Of a stretch of 64,000 nucleotides of DNA, positions 39,836 through 48,003 are shown piece after piece. Source of the stretch: CAYSGL01 sp964520985 (GTDB lineage Bacteria; Pseudomonadota; Alphaproteobacteria; Micavibrionales; Micavibrionaceae). The position numbers and the translations under genes were made by a program. The stretch covers positions 266,121 to 330,120 of the forward strand of contig CAZFPB010000002.1 in NCBI GenBank assembly GCA_964520985.1. Direction: 5' to 3'. A model generated the notes under the pieces. It was not told the origin of the DNA, did not search any database, and worked only from the letters and a program-made list of their open reading frames with translations. The stretch's first letter is position 1. Every line of letters begins with the position of its first letter.

Positions 39836-40057
39836 TTACTTCTCCTGTTCCTGTTCTACTGTTTGTACATCGTTAATGTTTGGTGATTGAGTAGCCACTT
39901 CAGCTTTAGCACGCTTTAAACGGCGCTTCAGTTTGTTGTCAATGAAAGATTCACGAGCAGCAACTGCTACTGATTTTGGAGCTGCTGCAATTTGGTTTTT
40001 GATTTTGAAATAGTCAAAATCAACCATTTCACCTTTGGCGCTACGTACTTTCGACAT
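39836..40057 (-). CDS. small conserved basic phage protein, 73 aa
   Basis: MSKVRSAKGEMVDFDYFKIKNQIAAAPKSVAVAARE ... LKRRLKRAKAE. Start and length match, from memory, a small protein common in cyanophage-type T4 relatives. Driven by CATAAATA. Function unknown. Confidence 0.65.
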   Translation of the reverse strand: MSKVRSAKGEMVDFDYFKIKNQIAAAPKSVAVAARESFIDNKLKRRLKRAKAEVATQSPNINDVQTVEQEQEK

Positions 40058-40070
40058 ATCAATGTTCTCC

Positions 40071-40093
40071 TACTTTAAGCAAAAGTATTTATG
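40071..40093 (-). promoter_or_regulatory. late promoter with leader hairpin
   Basis: CATAAATA (40093-40086) overlaps TACTTT (40087-40082), which pairs with AAAGTA (40076-40071) next to GGAG (40070-40067) of the 40057 gene. Confidence 0.6.
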
Positions 40094-40099
40094 AACACT

Positions 40100-40630
40100 T
40101 TAATTACGTATAAATTCAGCTACATCTAAATCATATGCGTAACTATCGACGTCGTGCATACCAATGGCAAATAACAAATAAGACGAAACGCTACTACCTC
40201 GCCCAACTCCATACGGCTGATTATTCGATTGTAACGTTTCTACAATGTAGATAATCGCCCGCACGAAATATTCCAATCCACTTTCAAGATATAGATATAT
40301 TTCTTGAGCTAACCTATATTCTCGACTTTCAATTTGGTCTAAATCGTACCGTTCAACAATTTCTGCATGTTTTGTGGAAACATAGTCAATTATATCCAAA
40401 TCTTGATAATATTGCGGTATGTTCCACACTACTTGTGGCAGCTGATCGCACTGCGTTTTCTTTTTTATCTTTTGATCGTTATCAACTAGTTTGTTAAATG
40501 CTTCAACTTCAGCAGTCAATTCGTCAACATACTTAATATCATACGTTGAAACAAATTTGTGAAGTTGATCAAGACGGAACGTTGATGTTCCGTCATACCA
40601 TAACGTTCGATCGTTTAATTGCGTGTTCAC
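40100..40630 (-). CDS. DnaE (Pol III alpha) palm-like fragment
   Basis: 176 aa. The C-terminal third (PYGVGRGSSVSSYLLFAIGMHDVDSYAYDLDVAEFIRN) matches the DnaE GRGS nucleotidyltransferase element and what follows. The frame stops just before the place where DnaE has its P-D-F-D-V-D-F catalytic aspartates. Hence not a polymerase by itself. Related fragment at 33258. Overlaps 40627 by 4 bases. Confidence 0.65.
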   Translation of the reverse strand: MNTQLNDRTLWYDGTSTFRLDQLHKFVSTYDIKYVDELTAEVEAFNKLVDNDQKIKKKTQCDQLPQVVWNIPQYYQDLDIIDYVSTKHAEIVERYDLDQIESREYRLAQEIYLYLESGLEYFVRAIIYIVETLQSNNQPYGVGRGSSVSSYLLFAIGMHDVDSYAYDLDVAEFIRN

Positions 40631-41067
40631 ATGAATGAGCTTAGGTAAGGTGTTCCACCAGATGTATCAATATTTGGTGTTTTAACATTACTTACTCCAT
40701 CAGTAGCGAGTGCTGATGGAGTATTGGTTAATGGAACTGGTGAAAATGCAAGAGTTGAACCCATGGTTGAATTTTCAACAACAATCGTTTTGTTAGAATC
40801 CTCATACTGATCTACATGATATTGAGGCTCTACTGGTTGATGTTGTGGAGCGTATCGAGCAGGACCTTGTGGATACTGTTGGTAGTTAACAGCTGGAACT
40901 GGATGTAATGGAACATCCTGGAGAGACATAATCTTTTTCAGGATTTTGTCCCACTGTGCTTTTGATGGTGTCCAATCGTCATCTTGCATTTCAAGAACAC
41001 CACTTAACCACGCTTGAAATTCTTTCACTGAAATTCGTTGTTCTTCGTTTTGTTGATCTTTTGACAT
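40627..41067 (-). CDS. conserved phage protein, 146 aa
   Basis: RISVKEFQAWLSGVLEMQDDDWTPSKAQWDKILKKI is a helical N-terminal unit known to me from cyanophage-type genomes. The rest is Pro/Gln/Tyr-rich and flexible. Function unknown. Confidence 0.6.
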   Translation of the reverse strand: MSKDQQNEEQRISVKEFQAWLSGVLEMQDDDWTPSKAQWDKILKKIMSLQDVPLHPVPAVNYQQYPQGPARYAPQHQPVEPQYHVDQYEDSNKTIVVENSTMGSTLAFSPVPLTNTPSALATDGVSNVKTPNIDTSGGTPYLSSFM

Positions 41068-41076
41068 AAAAACCTC

Positions 41077-41562
41077 TTAGATAATATCGCCGACAATGCA
41101 ATCTTTTAAATACTTATTATATCCATCAGACGGGGCAATATTAACCCATTCGTTAGGCCCGATTGGATGACACAACATTTGATGTTTATTCAATGCTGGA
41201 GCTACGTTTTTAAAATCGGGTAACAAGTTAGTTACTGAAATAGTAGCAGGTTGAACTGTCATCATATTGGTTCCGTATACCAATGCTGTAAATTCTCTGC
41301 CAATAGCTCTACGTATTTCAATTACGTCTAATTGAGATGTATCTCTGTCAAAAACGAGAATATTCCACATGGCTGGAACAACAAATTCAAACCCATTGAT
41401 GCACACTTGTAAAGAATCACAAATAATTTCTTCAAATACATTCAAGGGAGCTAATGTGTAATCTAGCATTGTTAAATCTAGCACCCACATGTGATCACAT
41501 GTGGTAGGAGTATGAATACTGTCTATGATTACAGGATTAGTTTGATCATCAAATAAAAGCAT
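41077..41562 (-). CDS. conserved phage protein, 161 aa
   Basis: Strand-rich, ending in HPIGPNEWVNIAPSDGYNKYLKDCIVGDII, which looks like a conserved motif from T4-like phages. Sits between uvsW and replication genes. Function unknown. Confidence 0.55.
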   Translation of the reverse strand: MLLFDDQTNPVIIDSIHTPTTCDHMWVLDLTMLDYTLAPLNVFEEIICDSLQVCINGFEFVVPAMWNILVFDRDTSQLDVIEIRRAIGREFTALVYGTNMMTVQPATISVTNLLPDFKNVAPALNKHQMLCHPIGPNEWVNIAPSDGYNKYLKDCIVGDII

Positions 41563-41598
41563 CTTGTTACCTTATTATTATTTTTGACATGATACTAT

Positions 41599-41619
41599 AG
41601 TTGGATTGGGTATCCAACT
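41599..41619 (-). repeat. 8-bp hairpin at the uvsW stop
   Basis: AGTTGGAT (41599-41606) / ATCCAACT (41612-41619). Lacks a T-run; may be an mRNA end or leader element for the gene at 41562. Confidence 0.45.
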
Positions 41620-43114
41620 ATTCAGTGTATTTTATTTTGTGCTGTTTGTATGGATATTGAGCTTCTTTGTAATATTTGATTCGATCGTTTAAATGCTTAC
41701 GACTAAATTTAAGATCACTACAAATATCTGATATGTTCACGCATGTTTTATCATCAGCGCGGCGCAATCCTCTACCAATAGACTGAATTACTCGTGTGAA
41801 AGATTTTCCAATATCTATTAACGTTAAATTAAAAATACGAGGAATATCAATACCTGTGCTAGCAATGTGTACTGTAGCAATTACAATTAAGTCATCATGT
41901 GTTTCAAACAGTTTGTATATCTTTTTGCGTTCAGACGATTTCTTAATGTCTTTCCCGTTTACAAAAATAGCTCCAGGAATTTGAGCAGCCAACTTTCTTC
42001 CGAACGGAATACTGTCCACTAAGCATAACGTATTACTTTTGTCGCTTGCATCTCGTTGCGCCAGCAAGAAATCTACTATCCAATCAATTCGATCGATGTT
42101 ACGCTGCAGATACGATTTCTCCGTCGTATAGTCAGGGAAATATTTATCTTTGAACTGTTTATACGTTGGAGCTTCGCCAATTTTAATTTCACTGCAGAAT
42201 TGTTTATATTCAGCTTCGAAATTTTCTTCTAACACCAGTGTTTGTATATTAGGTTGCGCTAACACACCCAATCGTATTAATTCAGCAGCAGTCACTTCAT
42301 GCCGTATAGGTCCCAGGGCTGCGTGAATCATCATCTGATTCATTTCTTCTTTTGGAAGTGACCCAGTAACACCAAATCGATATGCAATAAACCGAGCTGT
42401 TGTTGTTAACATCTCATTAAGAACCGGGCCTTGAGCACCATGGCATTCGTCTACGATCAATGCTCCAAATTGTTTCAATACTTGCGTATGATTCTGCAAT
42501 GTTTGCCATGTGCTAACAACGTGTTTATGGTCTAGGTCTTTATTTGCACCACTAAACTCACCTGTATCCAATCCACATACAATATACATTGCTTTTGTTT
42601 GGTTGATTAAGTCTTCACTGGGAACAATAGTAATGGTTTTTGCACCAACTTGCTCGTATGCGTAGCACGTTGCAGCTGTCATTAATGTTTTACCACTGCC
42701 TGTACAGCTTAGTAAAATTCCATTTCCTTCACTTATTAGTTTGTTGACACTAATAACTTGATAATCACGCAGGATAATTGGATTACCTGTGAGTGGATGC
42801 AACACGTGACTAAAGATATTCGCATCAATTAAAGGAGGAGATGGTGGTTGTTGAGGGCGTGAATCAACTACATCTATTTGGTAGCCATAGTTGTCAATGC
42901 GACGAACAATATCTTCAATGAAATATAGAAATGAAGTACCATTACGATGAAAGAATCTTTTTTTTCCATCCCATTGTCCTAATTTGTATTTTGGATTAAA
43001 GAAATATCCAGGTGTTAACACGCCATATCGATCATACATCCGATCCATATGATCTTTGTGCAATCCTGTAACTTGTACGTTGACTTCGTCTTTGATATAA
43101 ATTGTTGCTTTCAT
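41618..43114 (-). CDS. uvsW: UvsW-type RNA-DNA/branch-migration helicase
   Basis: 498 aa (T4 503). The T4-type N-terminal domain (VTGLHKDHMDRMYDRYGVLTPGYFFNPKYKLGQWDGKKRFF) is followed by Walker A CTGSGKTLMT, VDECHG (motif II) and QSIGRGLRR (motif VI), superfamily 2. In T4 it unwinds R-loops and recombination branches, switching origin to recombination-dependent replication. Adjacent to uvsY as in T4. Confidence 0.92.
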   Translation of the reverse strand: MKATIYIKDEVNVQVTGLHKDHMDRMYDRYGVLTPGYFFNPKYKLGQWDGKKRFFHRNGTSFLYFIEDIVRRIDNYGYQIDVVDSRPQQPPSPPLIDANIFSHVLHPLTGNPIILRDYQVISVNKLISEGNGILLSCTGSGKTLMTAATCYAYEQVGAKTITIVPSEDLINQTKAMYIVCGLDTGEFSGANKDLDHKHVVSTWQTLQNHTQVLKQFGALIVDECHGAQGPVLNEMLTTTARFIAYRFGVTGSLPKEEMNQMMIHAALGPIRHEVTAAELIRLGVLAQPNIQTLVLEENFEAEYKQFCSEIKIGEAPTYKQFKDKYFPDYTTEKSYLQRNIDRIDWIVDFLLAQRDASDKSNTLCLVDSIPFGRKLAAQIPGAIFVNGKDIKKSSERKKIYKLFETHDDLIVIATVHIASTGIDIPRIFNLTLIDIGKSFTRVIQSIGRGLRRADDKTCVNISDICSDLKFSRKHLNDRIKYYKEAQYPYKQHKIKYTE

Positions 43115-43119
43115 AATTA

Positions 43120-43578
43120 TTATAATAGGTTATCTTCAATTTGATGAACTCTAGCTTCGACAATATTACGTAAAGCAAAACCTCGTGCTTTAAATGCATC
43201 AACAATTGCTTTGTATTTGTCTAACACCTCTTCAGCTTCTAACAGCAATTCGTACACGTTAAGATATTCTTGATCGTGGTCAATATATTTGTCTTTTAAT
43301 CGATCGCCAAGATCTCGAGAATAATTTTCTGTATATCGCCGCGTCAATTGACCTCTGGTTTTATTGACCATCATAGAAAGATACTTAACAACACTTTGAA
43401 TTTCAGCACGTAACGAATCGTAATAAACAATCCACGTTGCTTGTTCTTTATTAGCGTGCGCGATTGTCTTACCCGCAAGTGCTAAACGTTCAGGAGCTAA
43501 ATCAATTTCCCTGTCGAATTTAATTAAGATATCAGTCAAATTTCCGATATCTTTACGTAAATTATTCAGATTACTCAA
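43120..43578 (-). CDS. uvsY: UvsY-type recombination mediator
   Basis: 152 aa (T4 137). All-helical; the end VDAFKARGFALRNIVEARVHQIED parallels T4's DAIKSRGFAIKHIQDMRAFE. Helps UvsX load on gp32-coated DNA. Lies between the 43575 gene and uvsW with close spacing. Confidence 0.75.
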   Translation of the reverse strand: MSNLNNLRKDIGNLTDILIKFDREIDLAPERLALAGKTIAHANKEQATWIVYYDSLRAEIQSVVKYLSMMVNKTRGQLTRRYTENYSRDLGDRLKDKYIDHDQEYLNVYELLLEAEEVLDKYKAIVDAFKARGFALRNIVEARVHQIEDNLL

Positions 43579-44015
43579 TGTTTTAATCCTGTTGTGTCTG
43601 GAAGCATTTTAATCATTGCATCTTGTTCTGGCGTAAGTACAAAATTGTCTCCATATAACGTATCAATTGTTTGTTGTATGAAATACGTAATTTCTTCGCA
43701 ATCCATTACTGCCACTTCGATTGGAATAGCAACAGTGAAATCGCGTTCTAACGACTTTTGCTCTTTTGAAATCTTTTGTACAAGTTCAGGTATACTTTCT
43801 AATGACGAATACTCAACCGATCCAGAAAGTACAATAGAATGGTCTTCAATTAAGTACAAAGATGTTAAAGTCAAATGGGTTTCATCTGCATTAAACAAAT
43901 TGCAAACACTGTCAATTAATGGTTCAATCATATCAACAATATCACTAGTTGCCGCCTCAATTACTTGATTACGGATTTCAAATAGCTCTTTGATTTTATC
44001 TACACGTTCTTGCAT
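43575..44015 (-). CDS. hypothetical protein, 146 aa
   Basis: Start at 44015 (MQERVDKIKELF) overlaps the upstream stop as TAATG, with GGAG 9 bases back. Helical ends around a strand-rich middle. Between the nucleotidyltransferase and uvsY. Function unknown. Confidence 0.55.
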   Translation of the reverse strand: MQERVDKIKELFEIRNQVIEAATSDIVDMIEPLIDSVCNLFNADETHLTLTSLYLIEDHSIVLSGSVEYSSLESIPELVQKISKEQKSLERDFTVAIPIEVAVMDCEEITYFIQQTIDTLYGDNFVLTPEQDAMIKMLPDTTGLKH

Positions 44016-45109
44016 TATTGCTGACTCCATACTAGGTCTTGAACTTTCATGATTGTGTCGCTTGCTAAATCCAAATTTGGACGCTTAGGTAATTTAGTTT
44101 TGTGGTACAGTTCATCACGGATGTATTTGTCAGTACGTTCAGCATATTCGATCAACTCTTCGTACGACCATGACCCATTTCTAATGCTTAATAATTCTTG
44201 AGCATCGTCACGTTTTACATGTACTACACCTTCCGTTAGAATTTCGACACCCATGCGAAGTAACCTAACTAAATGCATAGCATGTTTAGTGTCAAATCCA
44301 TATTTTTCTTCTAATTCACTACGGGATTTGTTGCGATTCTTTTTCCAATCCCAATATTGATTCCAGCGAACAAGATCTTCTTTATATACCTCAATATTAA
44401 ATTTGACAATATAATCAGGTTTAATTCGTCGTTCCATAAAAAATTTAGGAAATTTCGAACTAAGCCACGTAGGTTCATAGTGTTTAAAGTCATTGTTGAA
44501 TACAGTATTTAACGTCATATCATCAGAAAACGTTTGATAACCTTCTGCTTTGTATACACCATATACGTTATTGGAATATGGTACCAACCTATAGTTATCT
44601 CTATAATCTCTAAGATCGATTTTAAATTTTTTCTCTTCAGTGAAACTATGAAGCAATGTCACATAATCAATTTGCACTGGTGGTTGTTCGGGCTGGGGAT
44701 TGCTGATCCATTTATTGTGCCCTTTAATTCTTTTCAATTGAGCTAATGCATAACCACTAGTGGTAAATGCAGCTTTCGACGACAGCAAGTCTTGACGAAC
44801 AGATTGTAACATGTCAAAAGCAGGAGTTTTATGTACTATGTCAGCATCATCCGTCCATAACAATTCAATGATGTTAGGGTTACAATTTGTGTATAATGTC
44901 ATAAACTGACATAGCTCGTAGAATTTGGTGTCTTCGTCTTGTTCGACAGACTGTTCTTTGATGGTAAAGAATGGAGTGTGAATACAACGGCGAGGTGCCA
45001 CGAAGATTCCACGGAAATCTACATCAGACGTTGGCAATGCAGTTCCATATGCACGACTACCTGCATACATTTTGGAGATTAGAGTACTTTGTTCAAATAA
45101 AGATGGCAT
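44015..45109 (-). CDS. Pol beta-type nucleotidyltransferase
   Basis: 364 aa. GSRAYGTALPTSDVDFRGI is the G-S-x(10)-D-x-D metal site; TPFFTIKEQSVEQDEDTKFYELCQFMTLYTNCNPNIIELLW follows as in COG3541/YcgL-type nucleotidyltransferases common in cyanophage-like phages. Substrate unknown. A 7-bp hairpin (45121-45140) lies before its AGGA. Confidence 0.8.
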   Translation of the reverse strand: MPSLFEQSTLISKMYAGSRAYGTALPTSDVDFRGIFVAPRRCIHTPFFTIKEQSVEQDEDTKFYELCQFMTLYTNCNPNIIELLWTDDADIVHKTPAFDMLQSVRQDLLSSKAAFTTSGYALAQLKRIKGHNKWISNPQPEQPPVQIDYVTLLHSFTEEKKFKIDLRDYRDNYRLVPYSNNVYGVYKAEGYQTFSDDMTLNTVFNNDFKHYEPTWLSSKFPKFFMERRIKPDYIVKFNIEVYKEDLVRWNQYWDWKKNRNKSRSELEEKYGFDTKHAMHLVRLLRMGVEILTEGVVHVKRDDAQELLSIRNGSWSYEELIEYAERTDKYIRDELYHKTKLPKRPNLDLASDTIMKVQDLVWSQQ

Positions 45110-45120
45110 AATAATTCCTA

Positions 45121-45140
45121 TTATTATCGTTCAATAATAA
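45121..45140 (-). repeat. leader hairpin before the nucleotidyltransferase gene
   Basis: TTATTAT (45121-45127) / ATAATAA (45134-45140), directly upstream of the ribosome binding site. Confidence 0.45.
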
Positions 45141-45182
45141 TGATCAACTATTTTGGGTATCAATACAACAAAAAAAAAGAAA

Positions 45183-45198
45183 GGCGGATTACTCCGCC
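45183..45198 (-). terminator. Rho-independent terminator after uvsX
   Basis: GGCGGA / TCCGCC with TTAC loop; on the minus strand it is followed by TTTCTTTTTTTTT. It includes the last codons of uvsX. Confidence 0.9.
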
Positions 45199-46259
45199 TT
45201 TGGTGATTGAGTTTCAGCATCAACTTCAACATCATCAAAGATGCCATTAAGTCGTACGTCAGCTCCTAATAGTTCACATTTTGCAAGAATTTCTTTTGCA
45301 TGGTCAGCAATATCCTTGGCGTACCACGTTTCGTCACTTCCTGTAATCGAATATCGAGAACCGCGTTTTTGAATAGCGTTAAGTTCTACTGCAGTTTCAA
45401 TCAACCCACTGTAAGGATCCATTCCTGTTTCATATGGAACTTCAATTGTTACTACAGAGAAAGGTTTGCAGAAGCGAGTTTTATATCCTTCACATTTCAT
45501 ACGAATACCAGTAACAATGGATGAACCTGTTTCTTTCAGTTTCAATTTTGTTACTAGAACGATTTGTGAAGCGGAATATTTAACTGCATCGCTAACAATC
45601 CATAATCCTTCACCGTTGGTCACGTCTTGGTTTTTGTACACTTGAGCAGTACACACCATAGTTACGTTAAGGGACTTAATGTCTTGAACAAACGTTTTAA
45701 GCATCGCTTTCAATTGCTTGTTTTTCTGACCTTGGTCGCCTTTTTGGTCGCCTTTTTCATAGTTGGCAAGTTCGCTATCAGTCATCAACATGTCCAGACT
45801 GTCAATCCCGATAAACACTGGTGGGGCATCTAACGCAGATCCATATTCTTTCTTGTATTCTTTTAAGAAATGTGATACTGCAGAAACCACTTGTGAAATT
45901 GTAGTAACGCCGACATACGAATAATCTTGAGTAACATCAACTCCAATCTTGGTTACGAAATCATCGTCAAGAGCGTTTTCAGAGTCAATTATTAAACAGT
46001 AAGCACCACCTTGCTGAGCATGGCGAATCAAGTTTGCAAGAATGAAACTCTTGCCAGCTCCAGAAGGACCTGCTAATGTTGTAATACGACCTTGTGGAAT
46101 TCCTCGATCGAAACTACCAGAAATAATCTTGTTAAGTACATGATTTCCAGTTGAATACCAATAACGAGGTGGAGCAGATGATGTGCTTACACCATCCATT
46201 TTTTCTAATTGCTTATTAAAATCATTTAAGAATGCTAATGAAGTTTTTTGTTTGGCCAT
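45189..46259 (-). CDS. uvsX: UvsX recombinase (RecA-like)
   Basis: 356 aa (T4 391). Walker A GPSGAGKS (64-71), LIIDSENALDDDF, FIGIDSLDML (Walker B) and VTMVCTAQVY. Forms filaments on single-stranded DNA for strand exchange, working with UvsY and gp32. Terminators on both sides suggest its own unit; GGAG before the ATG. Confidence 0.95.
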   Translation of the reverse strand: MAKQKTSLAFLNDFNKQLEKMDGVSTSSAPPRYWYSTGNHVLNKIISGSFDRGIPQGRITTLAGPSGAGKSFILANLIRHAQQGGAYCLIIDSENALDDDFVTKIGVDVTQDYSYVGVTTISQVVSAVSHFLKEYKKEYGSALDAPPVFIGIDSLDMLMTDSELANYEKGDQKGDQGQKNKQLKAMLKTFVQDIKSLNVTMVCTAQVYKNQDVTNGEGLWIVSDAVKYSASQIVLVTKLKLKETGSSIVTGIRMKCEGYKTRFCKPFSVVTIEVPYETGMDPYSGLIETAVELNAIQKRGSRYSITGSDETWYAKDIADHAKEILAKCELLGADVRLNGIFDDVEVDAETQSPKAE

Positions 46260-46296
46260 TTATTATTCTCCTTATTAGCCTGCACAGGAAAAACTA

Positions 46297-46315
46297 GGGC
46301 GTCATTAAGACGCCC
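46297..46315 (-). terminator. Rho-independent terminator after gp32
   Basis: GGGCGTC (46297-46303) / GACGCCC (46309-46315); minus strand continues CTAGTTTTTCC. Confidence 0.85.
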
Positions 46316-46334
46316 TATAATCGTCAGCTATTAA

Positions 46335-47261
46335 TTACTGGCCGCTTTGTTCTTTTTCAATTCGACGCTGTCTGATTCGAGCAAGCGTGTCATTGATGTT
46401 ACCTTGGACAGGTTCATCATCGCTGCTTGAAGCAGATGCAGCAGGAGCTGGTGATTGAACAAATGACATCGGATCATCGTCATCATTGTTCGAAGCAGCT
46501 GGTGATTGACGACGTGGAGGAGTCGGAACATCATCCTCAGAATACGAACCGCCATGCAGAGCTGAACGAAGCATAGCTTCAATCTTGTCGAGTTCAGGCT
46601 CTTTTGGCAGAAGCGATGCCAAGTCGATCATACCATCTTCAACGATTACCAATTCATCTTCAGACAGTGCACGTTGTTTACGAGCGAATGTAGTACCAGA
46701 CGTATACGTTGCGTATTTGCCTTGAGACGTTTTCTTGATGATGAAATCATAGCCATCTTCAAAGTTATACGGAATAGATTCCAGAATTTCATCACTCTTG
46801 AACGATTCTTCGATGATTTTGTAAATTTGGAAGCCGAGAGCAACATAACGGAATTTACCAGTATGTTTTTCACCAGTAGTCGCATCAGGATTCAACGGAT
46901 CTTCAACAACAAGAGCTTGGCCGATATATTGGCGTTTTTTCCAATATTTTTTACCGTTAACTTCATCTTTGTTTTTATAGAAATCGCTAGAAACTTTGCA
47001 AATTGGGCATTCTTTACCGTACATCGACAAGCAAGGAACTGATTTCTTTTCACCGTCAATTTCAAGGGTGTGCATTACTTTTTGCACAAGGAAACCGAAT
47101 GGATTATCTTGATTTAAGTCGGGAACGAAACGAATTTTACATTGCTGTCCGTCTTCCATATTCCAAAATGGGTAGTAGTTGTTAGGAAGATTTTCGCGAT
47201 CATTACCAGATGGTTTGGAGAATTGTGAACGAAGGGCTTCAAGGGTTTGTTTATTAGACAT
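46335..47261 (-). CDS. 32: single-stranded DNA-binding protein (gp32)
   Basis: 308 aa (T4 301). Zinc site CLSMYGKECPICK (C-x7-C-x2-C with upstream His), FWNMEDGQQCKIRFVPD, and an acidic Ser/Ala/Asp-rich C-terminus. Coats single-stranded DNA and coordinates replication and recombination. The leader has a strong hairpin that could serve autoregulation. GAGAGGAA before the ATG. Confidence 0.92.
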   Translation of the reverse strand: MSNKQTLEALRSQFSKPSGNDRENLPNNYYPFWNMEDGQQCKIRFVPDLNQDNPFGFLVQKVMHTLEIDGEKKSVPCLSMYGKECPICKVSSDFYKNKDEVNGKKYWKKRQYIGQALVVEDPLNPDATTGEKHTGKFRYVALGFQIYKIIEESFKSDEILESIPYNFEDGYDFIIKKTSQGKYATYTSGTTFARKQRALSEDELVIVEDGMIDLASLLPKEPELDKIEAMLRSALHGGSYSEDDVPTPPRRQSPAASNNDDDDPMSFVQSPAPAASASSSDDEPVQGNINDTLARIRQRRIEKEQSGQ

Positions 47262-47332
47262 GATTTTTATTCCTCTCTTCTAAATTATAATTATCGAGTC
47301 TGTTTTTCACTTCAGTTTTATATATTACTTGT

Positions 47333-47363
47333 TTTAATCGAGTTGTTCAACTCTATGATTAAA
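47333..47363 (-). promoter_or_regulatory. 13-bp leader hairpin upstream of gp32
   Basis: TTTAATC+GAGTTG (47333-47345) pairs with CAACTC+GATTAAA (47348-47363) with a 3-base bulge. Located 72-102 bases before the gp32 start, near where T4 gene 32 has its autoregulatory pseudoknot. The rest of the 47262-47398 space shows no gene. Confidence 0.5.
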
Positions 47364-47398
47364 CAACACAAGGTATTTATGACTAATTGAAAAAAGTT

Positions 47399-48001
47399 TT
47401 ACAATTTTGCCCACTGGCCAAGGCCGGCATCAATCAATTCTTCTTGACATGCTAATATGTCTTTGGTGTGAATGTGTCTGTTAAGAATGTCCATTATATT
47501 ATTCATTGCATCAAACTGTCCGCCCATTGTTAGAATGGAGATTACCTCAATTTTTGGAACTAATATCCAATACATTGTTCCTGGAACTGGATATTGAGGT
47601 AGAGACACTTCAACACAAGATTGCACCGTGTTACGTACATGCTTATATGTGGTGAAATGATTTTCATAACAAATCATATTCTCCATCCACGTTGGAATAA
47701 ATTCTAATGTCGTTAATTTATTATATGAACATTCGAACTCGCCATATACTTTTCGTGGAGCACCTCTGAGTGATGTGATGGCAGTATGTTTAATACTAAA
47801 ATGTGCTTTCACCGTATTAAATTGCACCGGCAAATGTGTCAAATTGCCGTCATAAGCAATTGATACATCTTGATCTACATCAACAGATAAATCATTATTG
47901 ATTCGATATCCGGTTATATCATGACTATCTAACCACTTTTCAATATCATCCTTGTTATTGAAAAATGGTGAATTTTCTGTCAATATTTGAGCTAGGTTCA
48001 T
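47399..48001 (-). CDS. CQEEL-tail LRR-like protein with prohead-type N-terminus
   Basis: 200 aa. Start at 48001, MNLAQILTENSPF; L-T-E fits the protease site. ITSLRGAPRKVYGEFEC, LTTLEFIPTWMENMICY are the repeats. End: DILACQEELIDAGLGQWAKL. It starts 2 bases after the stop of the large fibre gene, so it is in that late operon. Confidence 0.7.
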   Translation of the reverse strand: MNLAQILTENSPFFNNKDDIEKWLDSHDITGYRINNDLSVDVDQDVSIAYDGNLTHLPVQFNTVKAHFSIKHTAITSLRGAPRKVYGEFECSYNKLTTLEFIPTWMENMICYENHFTTYKHVRNTVQSCVEVSLPQYPVPGTMYWILVPKIEVISILTMGGQFDAMNNIMDILNRHIHTKDILACQEELIDAGLGQWAKL

Positions 48002-48003
48002 AC

